In this document: positions 51,743 through 64,000 of the stretch, one piece after another | How the letters are laid out: every line of letters starts with the position of its first letter | Numbering within the stretch: position 1 is the stretch's first letter | DNA from: Rachicladosporium sp. CCFEE 5018 | Lineage: Eukaryota > Ascomycota > Dothideomycetes > Cladosporiales > Cladosporiaceae | NCBI GenBank assembly: GCA_002077045.2 | Contig: KZ111154.1 | Coordinates: 974,023-1,038,022 of the forward strand | Length of the DNA stretch: 64,000 bases | Reading direction: 5' to 3' | Translations under genes and position numbers: made by a program | Notes under the pieces: generated by a model | Told to the model about the DNA's origin: nothing | What the model saw: the letters and a program-made list of their open reading frames with translations, nothing else | The model's database searches: none

Positions 51743-52253
51743 GGTTGATTACACTCGGATTTGCTGAGATAGAGGAGCCTGAGGAATGTCCCCAGATGGC
51801 CTTTAAGGCGTGCTGTTAAGTGTGGTTGGATATATTCAGGTCAGTGAGTCACTATGACTTCTTGGTAGCCTCAAGCTATCGTATGGGCGTGTGGGAGCGG
51901 TCAGTGAATGATAAGTGGATGCTGGCTCGGAAGTCCATGAAGCTGGCTTTGCCTGCGATGCGATCGTGAATGTGAGGACGGTAAGCGTTGACGCGTGAGC
52001 ACGGCGGTGTGATTGTCGAGGACAACAATGTTACATATATGTCGCGCACCAGTAAAGTCACTTGTAATTGATCTTGTGTGTGGGGCAGTCGGATGTGGGG
52101 TCAGCTGATGATCCTGGTCGGGGGAGATCGGGTTGGACGCGGAGGGACAGAACGATGACTCCGTTCACCAGTGACAAGGCTACATGTACTCACTGTTGAC
52201 GGTTGAAAGTCATGCCCAGTCAGAAGCGAGAAGTGAATGGTCATACCGAGTTG
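51743..52253. other. Intergenic region between co-oriented genes
   Basis: About 510 bases with the IFRD promoter and the isochorismatase-family terminator. No gene seen. Confidence 0.4.
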
Positions 52254-53028
52254 CTATACAGGTCCTTCGAGGATCTCGGTGAGATCGCTCGCCTTCGCAA
52301 CGGCACCGAAGATTCCACCTTCGGTTTTCACCATTTCCACAGCAGCCAAATGTAGCGTCTTACTTGAGGCAGCACAGCAGTCCTCGACAAGTAGACAGTC
52401 ATACCCTCGATCGTTGGCCTCCCTCATAGTAGTGCTCACGCAAACATCCGTCGTCACTCCACAGATGATCAAATTCCTCACTCCCTTTACCCTCAGCAGC
52501 AAGTCAAAATCTGTGTTCGTGAATGCTCCCTTGCCGGGCTTGTCGATTATCGATTCGCCTGGCAGAGGATACATCTCCGGTATGATGTCGTGACCTGCCT
52601 CACCGCGAACGAGCAGACGTCCTAAGGGTCCAGGGTCGCCAATGCCTAGACCTGACGAATTGTTGCGTGATCGGAAGAGCTCGCGAGAGGGAAGATCGGA
52701 CAGGTCTGCGCGGTGGCCTTCTCGGGTGTGGAAGATGGTATAGTTATGACGTCTAAATGTAGCAAGCAGGCTCTGGAGTGCTGGTATGATGGCGCGAGTG
52801 GGTGCAACAGAGTAGCCTTGGTGGGTGAGGTAGCCGCCTTCCTCGCAGACTTGGGAAGGAGATCAGACAAAAACGAGGACAGAGAAAGGAGATGGTAAGC
52901 GAGCGATATGCTGTCGTGCACTTACAGTCTCGCTGCATATCTATGATGACCAGCGCTGTCGTCTGAGGATTCAGACCGCCCTCGTGAGGCCACTCATACG
53001 GAGAGGCATGGACGCGGTTCGCATGCAT
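52254..53028 (-). CDS. Isochorismatase-family cysteine hydrolase
   Basis: Two exons, 52926-53028 and 52254-52849, give 232 residues; the 76-nt intron rejoins the catalytic VIIDMQRDF string. The triad is present: Asp in IIDMQRD, Lys in DKPGKGAF and Cys in GVTTDVCVSTT. The order, and the EMYPLPGESIIDKPGKGAFTN context, fit amide hydrolases such as biuret hydrolase or ureidoacrylate amidohydrolase more than true isochorismatase. No signal peptide, so cytosolic. It diverges from the Yra1-type gene across about 300 bases. Substrate cannot be told. Confidence 0.88.
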
Positions 53029-53330
53029 GGGGCGAGGCTTTGCCAGCTGCTGAGTGCAGCTGCGGCTTTTCAGCCCAAGTTTGAAAATCTAGTCCCAAGA
53101 CCTAGATGACCCACAGTTGCCGTTCGCTGTAAATGAAATGTTGTGGCTGATTGTGTCTTGTATCTTCTTCTTGTAATGGAATGAACGGTCCATGTAAGTC
53201 AAGGCTGGCTATTAAGCTTTCGGTTCTAACGGCCACTCCCGCAGAACCTCAGGATCAGGAAACCAGCTCTCCAGAAGTTCACTCTTGACGCAGCGTATTA
53301 CAAGAGAGCTATATTATATTTGCAGAGACC
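53029..53330. promoter_or_regulatory. Short divergent promoter between isochorismatase-family and Yra1 genes
   Basis: About 300 bases between two starts. An AT-rich TATATTATATTT stretch lies within 25 bases of the Yra1 ATG. No specific binding site can be named. Confidence 0.4.
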
Positions 53331-54870
53331 ATGGATCGATCACTCGACGAGATCATATCTGAGCGGCCGGTATGTACAGTCGTCTCGCGCATTGATACTT
53401 TACTGACTGGCTCCTACAGGCTCGCAGAGGTGGCCGTGGAGGTGACCGAAATGACAGAGGTGATCGGGGCGACAGAGCCGACAGAGGCGATCGCCGAGCT
53501 CCACCCCCAAGAGCACCGCGTAGAGAAGAGTACCCTCGGGATGGCGTGAGAAAGGTATGCAACAGCAGCTTCGACTTCGTTTTGGAAAGCGACGTTCTCG
53601 AGGAAGAAGTCCGAAACTAGTCTTCCAAGCGCATGACACATGAAATGGCAACGCTGACTGAATCATCGCTCGCAGGTGCATCCTCCTCCATAGTAGCCTC
53701 GACATGAGCTCCGCTCGCCAGCGATCTCGATCGGCGGATCCACCCGAGACGACACTGACCTGACCTCCCTTTGTAGCCACGACGCGAAGAAGCAGCACAC
53801 CTCGACACGTGAGTGTATAAGATTACAGTCAGCTCGCAGCCGAATGTTGACAAGATCTGTAGCGACTGGGTACACGACCGATTCGAGGAGGACCGATATG
53901 ACCGCCGAGGAGGCCGTGGTGGTGATTACGGCTACGACGACCGCGCCCCTCCAGTTGCTGTCGACACACGAGTACGCGAGCCGTGAGTGACAGTTGCAAC
54001 ATTGATTGCAGGATCTCGCTGACACATGATAGCGAAGCCAAGAAGATACGGGTCGACAACATTCACTACGACATCCAAGAGAAGGACATAAAGGTACAGT
54101 CACCTCAGGTTGGCGTTGCTACAAGCGCTGTCTAACCTTCATAGGAACTCTTCGAGCGCATTGGCCCAGTGGAATCGGCGCAGATGCTGTACGACCGCAT
54201 GGACCGCTCTCAAGGCACAGCTTTCATCACCTACGTCGACCCACGCGATGCTCGCGACGCAATCCGCGAGTATGATAGTGCAAACGCGCATGGCCAGCCA
54301 ATTCGCCTTACGCTTATGCCGGCTGGACCAGCTACGGGGCCACGAGCAGCACCGAGCAAAGGCTCCCTTTTTGAACGGGTGGAGAGGCCAGCGAGAAGTC
54401 TATTCGACCGCATTGACAATGGACCCAGCAGTATGGACGATAGCCGCGAGCCTGCAGGGAGACGAGGTGGAAGGGGAGGCAGGCCGGACAGAAGCTATAG
54501 CCCGGAGAAGGACAGGCTGCTTCGGGTGCCAGACAACATCGACCGCTACGTGCCCGGGCAGAGAGACTCGAGATCACCTGTCGGACGTGGCGGAGGACGT
54601 GAGCGTGGCAGGCGACCTGGAGCTCGACGTGAAGAGGGCACTCGTGGTGGAGGCAGAGGAGGCAGAGGTACCGATGGCGCACCCAGAGGTGGCGGGCGTA
54701 GAGGAGTGAAGACCGCCGAGCAGCTGGACGCGGAGATGGATGACTACTTCGGTGGCGGTGGTGGCGCGCAGAACGGGAGTGCAGAGAAGGCGCAGAATGG
54801 GACTGGCGCTGCTGCCGCTACTGCTACCGCGCCAGCAGCAGTGGACGACGACATCGATATGATCGAATAA
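53331..54870 (+). CDS. ALY/REF (Yra1-type) mRNA export factor
   Basis: Six exons, 53331-53369, 53420-53554, 53777-53808, 53863-53982, 54033-54093 and 54145-54870, give 370 residues. The first exon encodes the UAP56-binding motif MDRSLDEIISERP. Arg/Gly-rich regions (RRGGRGGDRNDRGDRGD) flank a single RRM with IRVDNIHYDIQEKDIK and TAFITYVDPRDARDAI. The C-terminal RGG-rich tail ends in a second UAP56-binding-like block, KTAEQLDAEMDDYF. This is the canonical ALY/Yra1/Mlo3 layout: an adaptor between the TREX helicase and the export receptor in the nucleus. The third intron-like gap, 53555-53776 (222 nt), is much longer than the rest and might serve autoregulation, as the yeast YRA1 intron does. Confidence 0.9.
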
Positions 54871-56238
54871 GCATCGGGTACGCTTGTATCGAGCACCACT
54901 GCATAAGGTCGTGTGTCGTGAGCCGCATGCTCAGCCCTATGTAAATGCCACACACTAGCAGACTGGACCATCTCCGGCGTGCACGGAGAGCCGATTGTGC
55001 TACTATTCCGCACACCAGTGTACAATTCCCTATGATGAACCTCTCAGCGACGTTGCGGTAGTTGTACGATCACTCCACGATGCATCAATCGCAGCCAAGA
55101 GTATCAATCTAGAAGGTTCGCACAAGCGCATACTTTACGATCAGAGAAGAAATGGAAGGATCGTGGTACTCGGGTGTCGGGTCGCGTGCTTCTAAATTTG
55201 TTTAGTGCCCGCAGATCCCTATCCGCTCTTCCTCCTCCGAGAGCCCGTGCTTCCTTCCACCATCAGCCTCATTATCCTTATACGCGATGAGTGGAAGCAG
55301 TCTTGGTTCCTTACATCGTTCTAGCTTACGTGGTAAAATTGTGTTCGAGACGAAGGGACATGCGCGATGGCATAGCTTCAACAGTTGACTCCGGTTGAGA
55401 GCTTCTCCAATGTTGGGGAAAGCTGCGGAGGTTTTCGGTGACGGTGCCTGCATGGTTGATGACCTCAACCGGAGGTCCACCAGAAATTATGTACTGTACC
55501 TTGGACTAGGGTCTTGAAGTGTGCATGCACTCCACAATGGCTAGATATGCGCGTAAGGACTCAACGATGTTGCTCCCATGCTTGAGAATGACGGCCAATA
55601 TACAGGCGATGGCGCAGTACACTTCGAAGAAAGCGATAGCGTCTTGCTGATGTTGGTGGTCAGCCTCGCAGCCATAATAAGGATCCTCGACCTGCAGTGC
55701 CGTGGGCCCGGCGCGAGATTCTCGCGACCATGCAGCCGGTGATTTGATGGGGGTCCCTCGTTGATGGCTTGGTGCATCTGTTCCGAAGTCAGCTGTATCC
55801 GCTTTTGGCTTGGGAGATCTGTTGACTTGTCCGTGCGTCGAGGAGCTTTGGACAACTTTTTGGGGGCAGTGGATAGGATATACCGATAGCCCTCACCAGG
55901 TCCTTCCCTTCCCACTTTCCTCCCCCTCCCTGCAACATTCACTCCCTACATCTGCATTATCATCACTCCCTCGCGAGTATTCTCGTGGTCATACACCCTC
56001 TCACCGGACCACATACGATATTCGCGAAGAAGCCGCAACAGCGGACCCCACAACGTCACTTCCGGACATTGGGGGACTTTCAAGAATCTCAGCTACATTT
56101 CGAGGCACTGCAGCTGCACTCCTATTCTCGTCCGCGCAACTCTCACGATTACAGCACATAATTGAGCCTTCAGCAGCGATAGTGCTTATACCCAGCATTT
56201 CGCTGTTTCTTTCCTTTGGCCGAATTTAGCACCATTGT
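54871..56238. other. Intergenic region upstream of acetyl-CoA carboxylase
   Basis: About 1.37 kb. The 3' half (about 55900-56238) is probably the promoter and long 5' leader of the carboxylase gene. Frames of up to 139 codons exist on both strands, none recognisable. No repeat or RNA gene seen. Confidence 0.4.
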
Positions 56239-59200
56239 ATGAACACGACGGACCGCAACATGGCGGACGCAGTAGGCGGAGCGACGCCAAAGACCAACGG
56301 TCACACTAATGGCGAGAAGGCGAGCTATTCGTCGAAATTCGATCTTGCGGATTATTTCATCGGTGGCAACGAGTTGTCGCGAGCACCACCGAGCAAGGTG
56401 AAGGACTTTGTAGCGGCGAGCGATGGGCACACGGTCATCACGAGTGTGAGTATCTAGCAGCTGACGAGACGAAGCGTAGCGAATTCTGACATGACGGCAG
56501 ATTCTGATTGCAAACAACGGTATTGCGGCAGTCAAGGAGATTCGATCAGTGCGGAAATGGGCGTACGAGACCTTCGGCGATGAGAAGGCCATCCAATTCG
56601 TGGTCATGGCCACGCCTGAGGACTTGGGTGCTAATGCCGATTATATTCGCATGGCCGACAAATACGTCGAAGTGCCGGGCGGCACGAACAACAACAACTA
56701 TGCCAACGTGGAACTTATCGTGGACGTGGCGGAGCGAATGGGCGTACATGCTGTGTGGGCAGGATGGTAAGAAAACATGAACGTGACTTGCAGAGAGCTG
56801 GAACTAAGTTCTCGATAGGGGACATGCCTCAGAAAACCCGAAGTTACCCGAGTCGCTCGCGGCATCACCTCACAAGATTGTCTTCATTGGGCCTCCTGGA
56901 TCAGCCATGCGCTCGCTTGGTGACAAGATTTCCTCCACGATCGTTGCACAGCACGCGAAGGTGCCTTGCATTCCCTGGTCAGGCACAGGCGTGGACAAGG
57001 TTATCACAGGCAACAACGGCATTGTTACAGTCGATGATGAGACATATGCCAAGGGATGTGTTAACAACGCAGAGGAGGGTCTGGTCGCCGCAAAGCGCAT
57101 TGGCTTCCCTGTCATGGTCAAAGCATCAGAAGGAGGTGGTGGCAAGGGTATCCGAAAGGTCGATAGCGAAGAGCGCTTCGCGGCTTTGTACAAGGAGGCT
57201 GCAAGCGAGATACCCGGTTCGCCCATCTTCATCATGAAGCTGGCTGGCAATGCCCGACATTTGGAGGTACAACTTCTCGCTGACCAGTATGGCAACAACA
57301 TTTCGCTCTTCGGACGTGATTGTTCCGTCCAGCGAAGACATCAAAAAATCATCGAGGAGGCGCCAGTCACGATCGCCGGGCCCAAGGTCTTCCGAGAGAT
57401 GGAGAAGGCAGCTGTCTCACTTGGCAGACTCGTCGGATACGTCTCTGCTGGTACAGTCGAGTACCTCTACTCGCACGCTGAGGACAGCTTCTACTTCCTC
57501 GAGCTCAACCCTCGTCTCCAGGTCGAGCATCCTACCACCGAGATGGTGTCCGGTGTGAATCTTCCAGCTGCCCAGCTGCAAGTTGCCATGGGTATCCCTC
57601 TTCACCGCATCCGTGACATTCGCTTGCTCTACGGATCTGACCCGCACTCATCGACTGAGATCGACTTCAACTTCGAGAAGGAGGGCTCAGTCGTCAATCA
57701 GCGACGACCACAACCCAAGGGGCACTGCACGGCTTGTCGTATTACATCTGAGGATCCTGGCGAGGGCTTCAAGCCTTCATCCGGTACTATGCACGAGCTC
57801 AACTTCAGGTCCAGCTCCAACGTCTGGGGTTACTTCTCCGTCAGCGCTGCATCAGCGATTCACAACTTCGCAGATTCCCAGTTCGGTCACATCTTCGCCT
57901 ACGGCGAGAGCCGACAAGCATCCCGAAAGCACATGGTCGTGGCCTTGAAAGAGCTGAGCATTCGTGGTGACTTTAGGACAACGGTGGAATACTTGATCAA
58001 ACTGCTTGAGACACCTGCCTTCGAGGACAACACAATTACGACCGGCTGGCTCGATGAGCTAATCAGCAAGAAGCTCACAGCCGAGCGCCCTGATCCGATG
58101 AAGGCGATTGTCTGCGGAGCTGTCACCAAGGCACACATGGCCGCCGAGAAGTGCATCGGAGAATACCGCACTGGACTCGAGAAGGGTCAGGTACCCAGCA
58201 AAGATGTGCTCAAGACGGTGTTCCCGATCGAGTTCATCTACGATGGAATGAAATACAAGTTCACCGTAACGCGGTCGAGCGTGGACAGCTACACTCTGTT
58301 CATCAACGGAAGCCGAGCTGTTGTTGGCACACGAGCACTCTCCGATGGTGGTCTCCTTGTCCTGCTTGGCGGTCACTCTCACAGCGTCTACTGGAAGGAG
58401 GAGGTGGGTGCCATTCGCATGTCTGTCGATGGCAAGACGTGCCTGCTCGAGCAAGAGAACGACCCTACACAGCTCCGCACACCTTCGCCAGGTAAGCTTG
58501 TCAAGTTCACGGTCGAGAACGGCGAGCACGTGAGCAAGGGTCAGACATTTGCCGAAGTCGAGGTCATGAAGATGTACCTCCCACTTGTCGCACTCGAGGA
58601 CGGCCTGGTCAACCTTATCAAGCAACCTGGCGCAACCCTCGAGGCTGGTGACGTTATTGGCATACTTGCGCTCGATGACCCGTCAAAGGTGAAGTCCGCA
58701 CAGCCGTTCCTGGATCAGCTTCCTGACATCGGTCCACCTGTTGTGCCCGGTGCCAAGCCGCCACAAAAGTACGCGTACCTCATGGGTGTGCTGCAAGACA
58801 TTCTCCAGGGCTACGACAACCAGATGGTCATGAAGCAGACCGTCAAGGACCTCATTGCGGTCCTTCGCGATCCTGAGCTACCTTACGCCGAATGGCGCGC
58901 ACAAGCCTCCGCTCTGCACTCTCGCATGCCGCAGAAGCTGGACACTCTTTTCGAGCAGACTGTCGACCGAGCACACTCGCGTGGCTCTGAGTTCCCTGCC
59001 AAGCCACTGCAGAAGGTCTTCGACAAATTCGTGCAAGAGACCGTGTCCGCAGGTGATGCCGATCTGCTCCGAGGCTCACTTTCGCCCATCTTGGCCATCA
59101 TGACAAAGTACTCGGACGGCCTCAAGGCGCACGAGCTTGGCGTTTTCGTCTCATTGTTCGAGCAATACTCATCTGTGGAGAGCATCTTTGCTTCGAGGCA

Positions 59201-62200
59201 GACGAGAGATGAGGAGGTCATCCTCGCCCTGCGCGATGCTAACAAGGAGAAGGTCAGCAATGTTGTTAACATTGTGTTGTCGCATACCAGAGTAAGCGCG
59301 AAGAACAATCTTATGGTCGAGATCCTGCAAGCATACCGACCCAACCTGCCAAATGTCGGCAACGTGGCCAAGTACTTCAAGCCATCTCTGCAGATTCTGG
59401 CAGAGCTCGAGGGTCGCGCAACAGCAAAGGTCGCACTCAAGGCGCGAGAGCTGCTCATTCAGTGCGCCATGCCTTCGCTCGAGGAGCGCACATCCCAGAT
59501 GGAACACATCTTGCGCTCTTCGGTCTTGGAGTCAAGGTATGGCGAGTCTGGCTGGGACCACCGGGCGCCGAACTTCGACATCATCAAGGAGGTGGTCGAC
59601 TCGAAATATACTGTATTCGATGTCCTGCCACAGTTCTTCGTCCACCAGGACCCGTGGGTGTCACTTGCGGCGCTGGAGGTCTACACCCGTCGTGCATACC
59701 GCGCGTACCAGCTTACTTCGATCGACTACGTCACGGAGAACGATACGCCTTACGTGCTTACCTGGGACTTCTCACTACGAAAGGTTGGCGAGTCCGCATT
59801 CGGCCTGCCAATCGAGTCGTCGCATCCTTCGACACCGGGTACACCGGCGGAAGGCTTTGCTAGAGTGACTTCGCTTAGCGACATGAGCTACCTTACGCGA
59901 CAAGCACAAGGCACTGAGCCTACTCGCAAGGGTGCGGTCGTGCCTGTGCAGTACCTCGACGAGATTGACGAGGTACTCATGAAGGCTCTTGAGGTCTTCC
60001 CAGTCAGCGGGGAGAAGGAGAAGAACGGTGGCAGCCTCATGGCCGATCTGAGCAAGCGCCGCACTCCGCAGGCGCCAAAGCTAGAGTCCAACGACGACCT
60101 TACTGCCGTGTGCAATGTCGCTGTCCGCGATGCCGAGAGCCAAGATGACAAGGAGATCCTCGCGCGCTTGATACCCATTGTCAACGAGTACCGTGACGAG
60201 CTGCTCTCACGACGTGTTCGCCGCTTGACATTCATCTGCGGTCACAAGGACGGCACTTACCCAGGTTACTACACCTTCCGCGGGCCTGCGTACGAGGAAG
60301 ACGCCAGCATTCGGCACAGCGAGCCCGCCACCGCTTTCCAGCTTGAGTTGGGACGTTTGTCAAAGTTCCACATCAAGCCTGTCTTCACCGAGAACCGCGG
60401 CATCCACATGTACGAGGCTATCGGCAAGAACGCAGAGAACGACAAGCGCTACTTCACACGCGCTGTCGTCCGACCAGGACGTCTGCGCGAGGATATCCCG
60501 ACCGCCGAGTACATGATCTCCGAAGCTGATCGCTTGATGACGGACATTCTCGACGCTATGGAGATCGTTGGTAACAACAACTCTGACATGAACCACATCT
60601 TTATCAACTTCTCTGCCGTCTTCCCATTACAGCCGAAGGAGGTCGAGGAAGCCCTGGGTACGTTCTTGGATCGCTTCGGTCGCCGCGCATGGAGACTCCG
60701 TGTGACTGGTGCCGAGATTAGGATCATCTGCACGAACCCGGAGACTGGCGCGCCCTACCCTCTGCGCGTCATCATCACGAACACCTCTGGCTATATAGTG
60801 CAGGTCGAGTTGTACGAGGAGCGTAAGTCCGACAAGGGTGGCCAATGGTTGTTCCACTACATCGGCGGTACGACAAAGTTCGGCTCGATGCACCTGCGAC
60901 CCGTGTCTGCTCCCTACGAGACCAAGGGCGCGCTGCAGCCGAAGCGATACAAGGCTCACATCATGGGTACGCAGTACGTGTACGACTTCCCGGAGCTCTT
61001 CAGGCAAGCTATCGAGAACAGCTGGAAGGCCATAGTAGAGCTTCATCCTGGTCTCAAGGACAAGAAGCCTGTGCAAGGCGATTGCATCGAGTACAGCGAG
61101 CTTGTGCTTGACGAGCACGACCAGCTCGCTGAGGTCAACCGTGATCCTGGCACCAACACCATCGGCATGATCGGCTGGCTCGTCACTGCGAAGACACCCG
61201 AGTACCCTCGCGGTCGTCGCTTCATCATCATCGCCAACGATATCACCTTCAAGATCGGATCCTTCGGCCCACAGGAAGATAAGTTCTTCCACAAGTGCTC
61301 TGAGCTTGCACGCAAGCTCGGTATCCCGAGAATTTACCTCTCTGCCAACTCTGGTGCACGCATTGGCATGGCTGAAGAGCTCATCCCTCACTTCTCTGTT
61401 GCATGGAAGGATGAATCCAGGCCTGAGGCTGGCTTTGAGTACCTTTACTTGACATCCGAGAAGAAGGCACGATTCGAGGACGGTGCGCTCAAGGCTGTCC
61501 AGACGAAGGAGGTCAAGGTTGGCGGTGAGACACGGCATGTCATCACTACCATCATCGGCGCCGAAGAGGGTCTCGGTGTGGAGTGCTTGAAGGGCTCTGG
61601 CTTGATCGCTGGTGAGACCGCACGCGCATACGAAGACATTTTCACGGTCACACTCGTCACTTGCCGATCAGTCGGCATCGGTGCCTATCTCGTCCGTCTC
61701 GGTCAGCGAGCAATCCAAATCGAAGGCCAGCCAATCATCCTCACCGGTGCGCCCGCCATCAACAAGCTTCTCGGTCGTGAGGTGTACACCTCCAACTTGC
61801 AACTCGGTGGCACGCAGATCATGTACAAGAACGGTGTCTCGCACATGACTGCCAATGACGACTTCGAGGGTGTCTCCAAGATCGTCAAGTGGATGTCGTT
61901 TGTGCCCGACAAGAAGGGCAGCCCTGTACCCATCTCACCTAGCGCCGATTCTTGGGACCGCGACATCACGTTCTTCCCGCCACAGAAGCAGCCTTACGAT
62001 GTAAGGCACTTGATCGCTGGAAATCAGTCACCGGACGGGTTCCTCTCTGGTCTATTTGATAAAAACTCCTTCGAAGAGTCTCTTGGTGGCTGGGCCCGCA
62101 CTGTCGTCGTCGGCCGTGCACGCCTCGGTGGCATCCCGATCGGTGTCATTGGTGTTGAGACTCGTTCTGTCGAGAACGTCACGCCTGCCGACCCTGCCAA

Positions 62201-63238
62201 CCCAGACTCCATCGAGCAGGTCACGAATGAGGCCGGTGGTGTGTGGTACCCGAACTCGGCCTTCAAGACTGCACAGGCGATCAAGGATTTCAACCACGGC
62301 GAGCAATTGCCGTTGATGATCTTGGCCAATTGGCGTGGTTTCTCCGGTGGTCAGAGAGACATGTACAATGAGGTGCTCAAGTATGGGTCCTACATTGTCG
62401 ATGCGCTTGTAAAGTACGAGCAGCCGGTGTTCGTGTACATCCCGCCATTTGGCGAGTTGCGTGGAGGTTCATGGGTAAGTGAAGCTCTTTCCAACATTGG
62501 TAACACAATACTGACAATACACAGGTCGTCGTCAATCCCACGATCAACCCGCAATTCATGGAGATGTATGCCGACGAAGAGGCCCGCGGTGGTGTCCTCG
62601 AGCCCGAAGGTATCGTCGGTATCAAATACCGCAAAGAGCGCCAACTCGAGACCATGGCCCGCCTCGACCCGGCATACGGCGACCTCAAGCGCCGCTCGCT
62701 CGAGAAGACTCTCACACCCGAAGAGCAGAAGAAGATCAAGGATCAGATGACTGAGCGTGAGACCCTTCTCCTGCCCGTCTACCTCCAGATCTCCCTGCAA
62801 TACGCCGATCTGCATGACCGCGCCGGCCGCATGCAAGCCAAGGATACGATCCGCATGCCGCTGCAATGGAAGAACGCAAGGCGATTCTTCTACTGGCGTC
62901 TCCGCCGCCGTTTGAACGAGGAGTACGTCCTCAAGCGCATGGCGACTGCATCCTCCAAGGAGCTCGTCTCGCGCTCCCAGAACCTCAAGACTCTTGAGGC
63001 GTGGTTCGGACAGCCTAAGTTCGGCACCGACGATATGAACGTCGCGCTTTGGTTTGAGGAGAACCGCAAGATTGTCGCGGAGAAGATCGAGAAGATCAAG
63101 ATGGAGGCTGTGGCTTATGATGTTGCGTCTCTTCTGAGGGGTAACAAGGAGGGTGGCTTGGCTGGTGTTGCGCAGGTGCTGAGTATGTTGCCTGTGGCTG
63201 AGAAGGAGGAGGTGCTCAAGAGGCTCGCGAGGGCTTAG
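56239..63238 (+). CDS. acc1: Acetyl-CoA carboxylase
   Basis: Four exons, 56239-56445, 56501-56766, 56819-62474 and 62525-63238, give 2,280 residues, the usual fungal length. Cytosolic multidomain enzyme that makes malonyl-CoA for fatty-acid synthesis. Biotin carboxylase: ILIANNGIAAVKEIRSVRKW, the ATP-grasp loop GGGGKGIRKV (about residue 262) and LNPRLQVEHPTTEM. The biotinylated lysine is in EVMKMYLPL (about residue 742). A central ACC domain follows. Carboxyltransferase: LARKLGIPRIYLSANSGARIG, then GGTQIMYKNGVSHMTANDD and WRGFSGGQRDMYNEVLKYG. An alternative start is ATG 56260 (MADAVGG). Introns are at the usual 5' end, plus one near the 3' end. Nothing is truncated. Confidence 0.97.
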
Positions 63239-63419
63239 GAAGCTGTCGCTTGAGGTATGGGAGAACTTGTGGGTATAGTGTAGCGTTTGCGGGATGCTTT
63301 CGTTGTTTGTGAACATGGAAATGTCGTTGCAAGGGTGTACAGGGTGCACGGGCTGATGATACATAGACTTAGTATTCCTCGTTCTACTTTACTCATCGCC
63401 CAGCCGTAGTGATGAAATC
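63239..63419. terminator. 3' region between convergent genes
   Basis: About 180 bases between the stops of the carboxylase and metalloprotease genes, so both terminators lie here. No precise poly(A) signal is claimed. Confidence 0.35.
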
Positions 63420-64000
63420 TCATCTGCTCGCCTTCCTCGGCGGGTCGACTACATGCTCTACTCCCCTGATCAGGACCTTCAGCCTCCGTCCCATCGCCAC
63501 ATTCCACTCCCCCAACCCTTCCTGCACCCCAGGCTTGGGATAGAGCCTCGCCACGGCCTTCACATCGCCCTCACTCACCTTCGCCTTCACAGCATCGACA
63601 TCGCCTCCCTGCACTACCGCACCTCCGTCCTTTCTGGCCAGCACCCACTTCTTGTGGTCATCCAGGTTTGTGCCCGCTGGTGAGCCAGAAAAGGAGTCGT
63701 AGATCATGATGCTGTCAAAGTCGAATTTCTGGCTGTTCTGGTAGGCGTTCCATTTGCGACGTTGGACTTTCGAGCGGACGTCCTGGGGACGGAGGAAGGA
63801 GAGGGCGGAGGGGAGGTAGGTGCCGGCTGCGACATCGTCTGCACATCTGTAGGGATATTGATCAGCCTTTCGATTCGTACGATATAGATGAAAGTGCAGG
63901 CGGATGGATGCAACACTGAAGACACTCACACTACACGCATACGAGCATCGTCGTTCATGTCGTCGTCGAACAACGCATGCTCGTCTATCTTGACGTCTGC
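63420..64000 (-). CDS. Astacin-like (M12A) metalloprotease, C-terminal part
   Basis: The gene runs off the right edge. The last exon (about 63420-63846) encodes 142 residues; a phase-2 intron (GTGAGT donor near 63924) joins it to an upstream exon reading VKIDEHALFDDDMNDDARMRVV. The string FDFDSIMIYDSFSGSP has the SIMxY Met-turn of astacins/metzincins, and the downstream KWVLARKDGGAVV fits fungal secreted M12A proteins as I recall them. The HExxHxxGxxH zinc site would be beyond the window, so activity cannot be judged. The C-terminus has no GPI or TM signal. Confidence 0.6.
   Translation of the reverse strand, partial: RRQDRRACVVRRRHERRCSYACSVSVFSVASIRLHFHLYRTNRKADQYPYRCADDVAAGTYLPSALSFLRPQDVRSKVQRRKWNAYQNSQKFDFDSIMIYDSFSGSPAGTNLDDHKKWVLARKDGGAVVQGGDVDAVKAKVSEGDVKAVARLYPKPGVQEGLGEWNVAMGRRLKVLIRGVEHVVDPPRKASR

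Noticed and set aside
60627..61538. 303-codon minus-strand frame
   Set aside because: Antisense shadow of the acetyl-CoA carboxylase coding region, caused by codon bias.
62390..63364. 324-codon minus-strand frame
   Set aside because: Antisense shadow of the last carboxylase exon; no protein family features.

Overview
The window is a filamentous ascomycete chromosome segment (Pezizomycotina). The signs are split genes with spliceosomal introns of about 50-65 nt (GTRNGT donor, CTAAC/CTGAC-like branch point, CAG/TAG acceptor), about 1-1.5 kb between genes, and typical fungal housekeeping genes: acetyl-CoA carboxylase, a gamma-tubulin complex protein, ARS2, an ALY/Yra1 mRNA-export factor and cystathionine gamma-lyase. 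Dothideomycetes is my guess from the overall feel and is not demonstrated. Exon boundaries were worked out by hand from frame continuity and splice consensus.

Region 1 (1-15.8 kb) is the unusual part. It holds four large genes of unknown function: a partial gene at the left edge, a ~1,200-residue gene, a 552-residue gene and a ~1,720-residue DUF6603-type gene. At least three carry motif strings that I associate with uncharacterised, mostly bacterial protein families. They are cut by fungal introns, yet the motifs re-form exactly after splicing. A four-TM SUR7/claudin-like membrane protein gene lies among them. I treat this as a candidate undescribed gene module, possibly acquired from bacteria long ago.

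Region 2 (16-29.5 kb): cystathionine gamma-lyase; an AA9 lytic polysaccharide monooxygenase; a DHA2-type MFS transporter with a GC-AG intron, a 15-nt microexon and an apparent late frameshift; a questin-oxidase-like protein; a TspO/MBR protein; and ARS2/SERRATE.

Region 3 (30.2-33.7 kb) is a Crypton-like tyrosine-recombinase gene with C-terminal zinc fingers. A 13-bp near-palindrome occurs three times in and around it.

Region 4 (34-43.2 kb) is accessory and secreted functions: a SUR7-family protein, a beta-lactamase-fold hydrolase next to an EthD-like/alpha-beta-hydrolase fusion, a GH17 glucanase and a sedolisin (S53) protease.

Region 5 (43.8-64 kb) is mainly core genes: GCP3/Spc98, a dysferlin-domain protein, a small LEA-like membrane-anchored protein, an IFRD protein, an isochorismatase-family hydrolase, Yra1/ALY, acetyl-CoA carboxylase, and the C-terminal part of an astacin-like metalloprotease running off the right edge. 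No rRNA gene, CRISPR array or convincing intact tRNA was seen.
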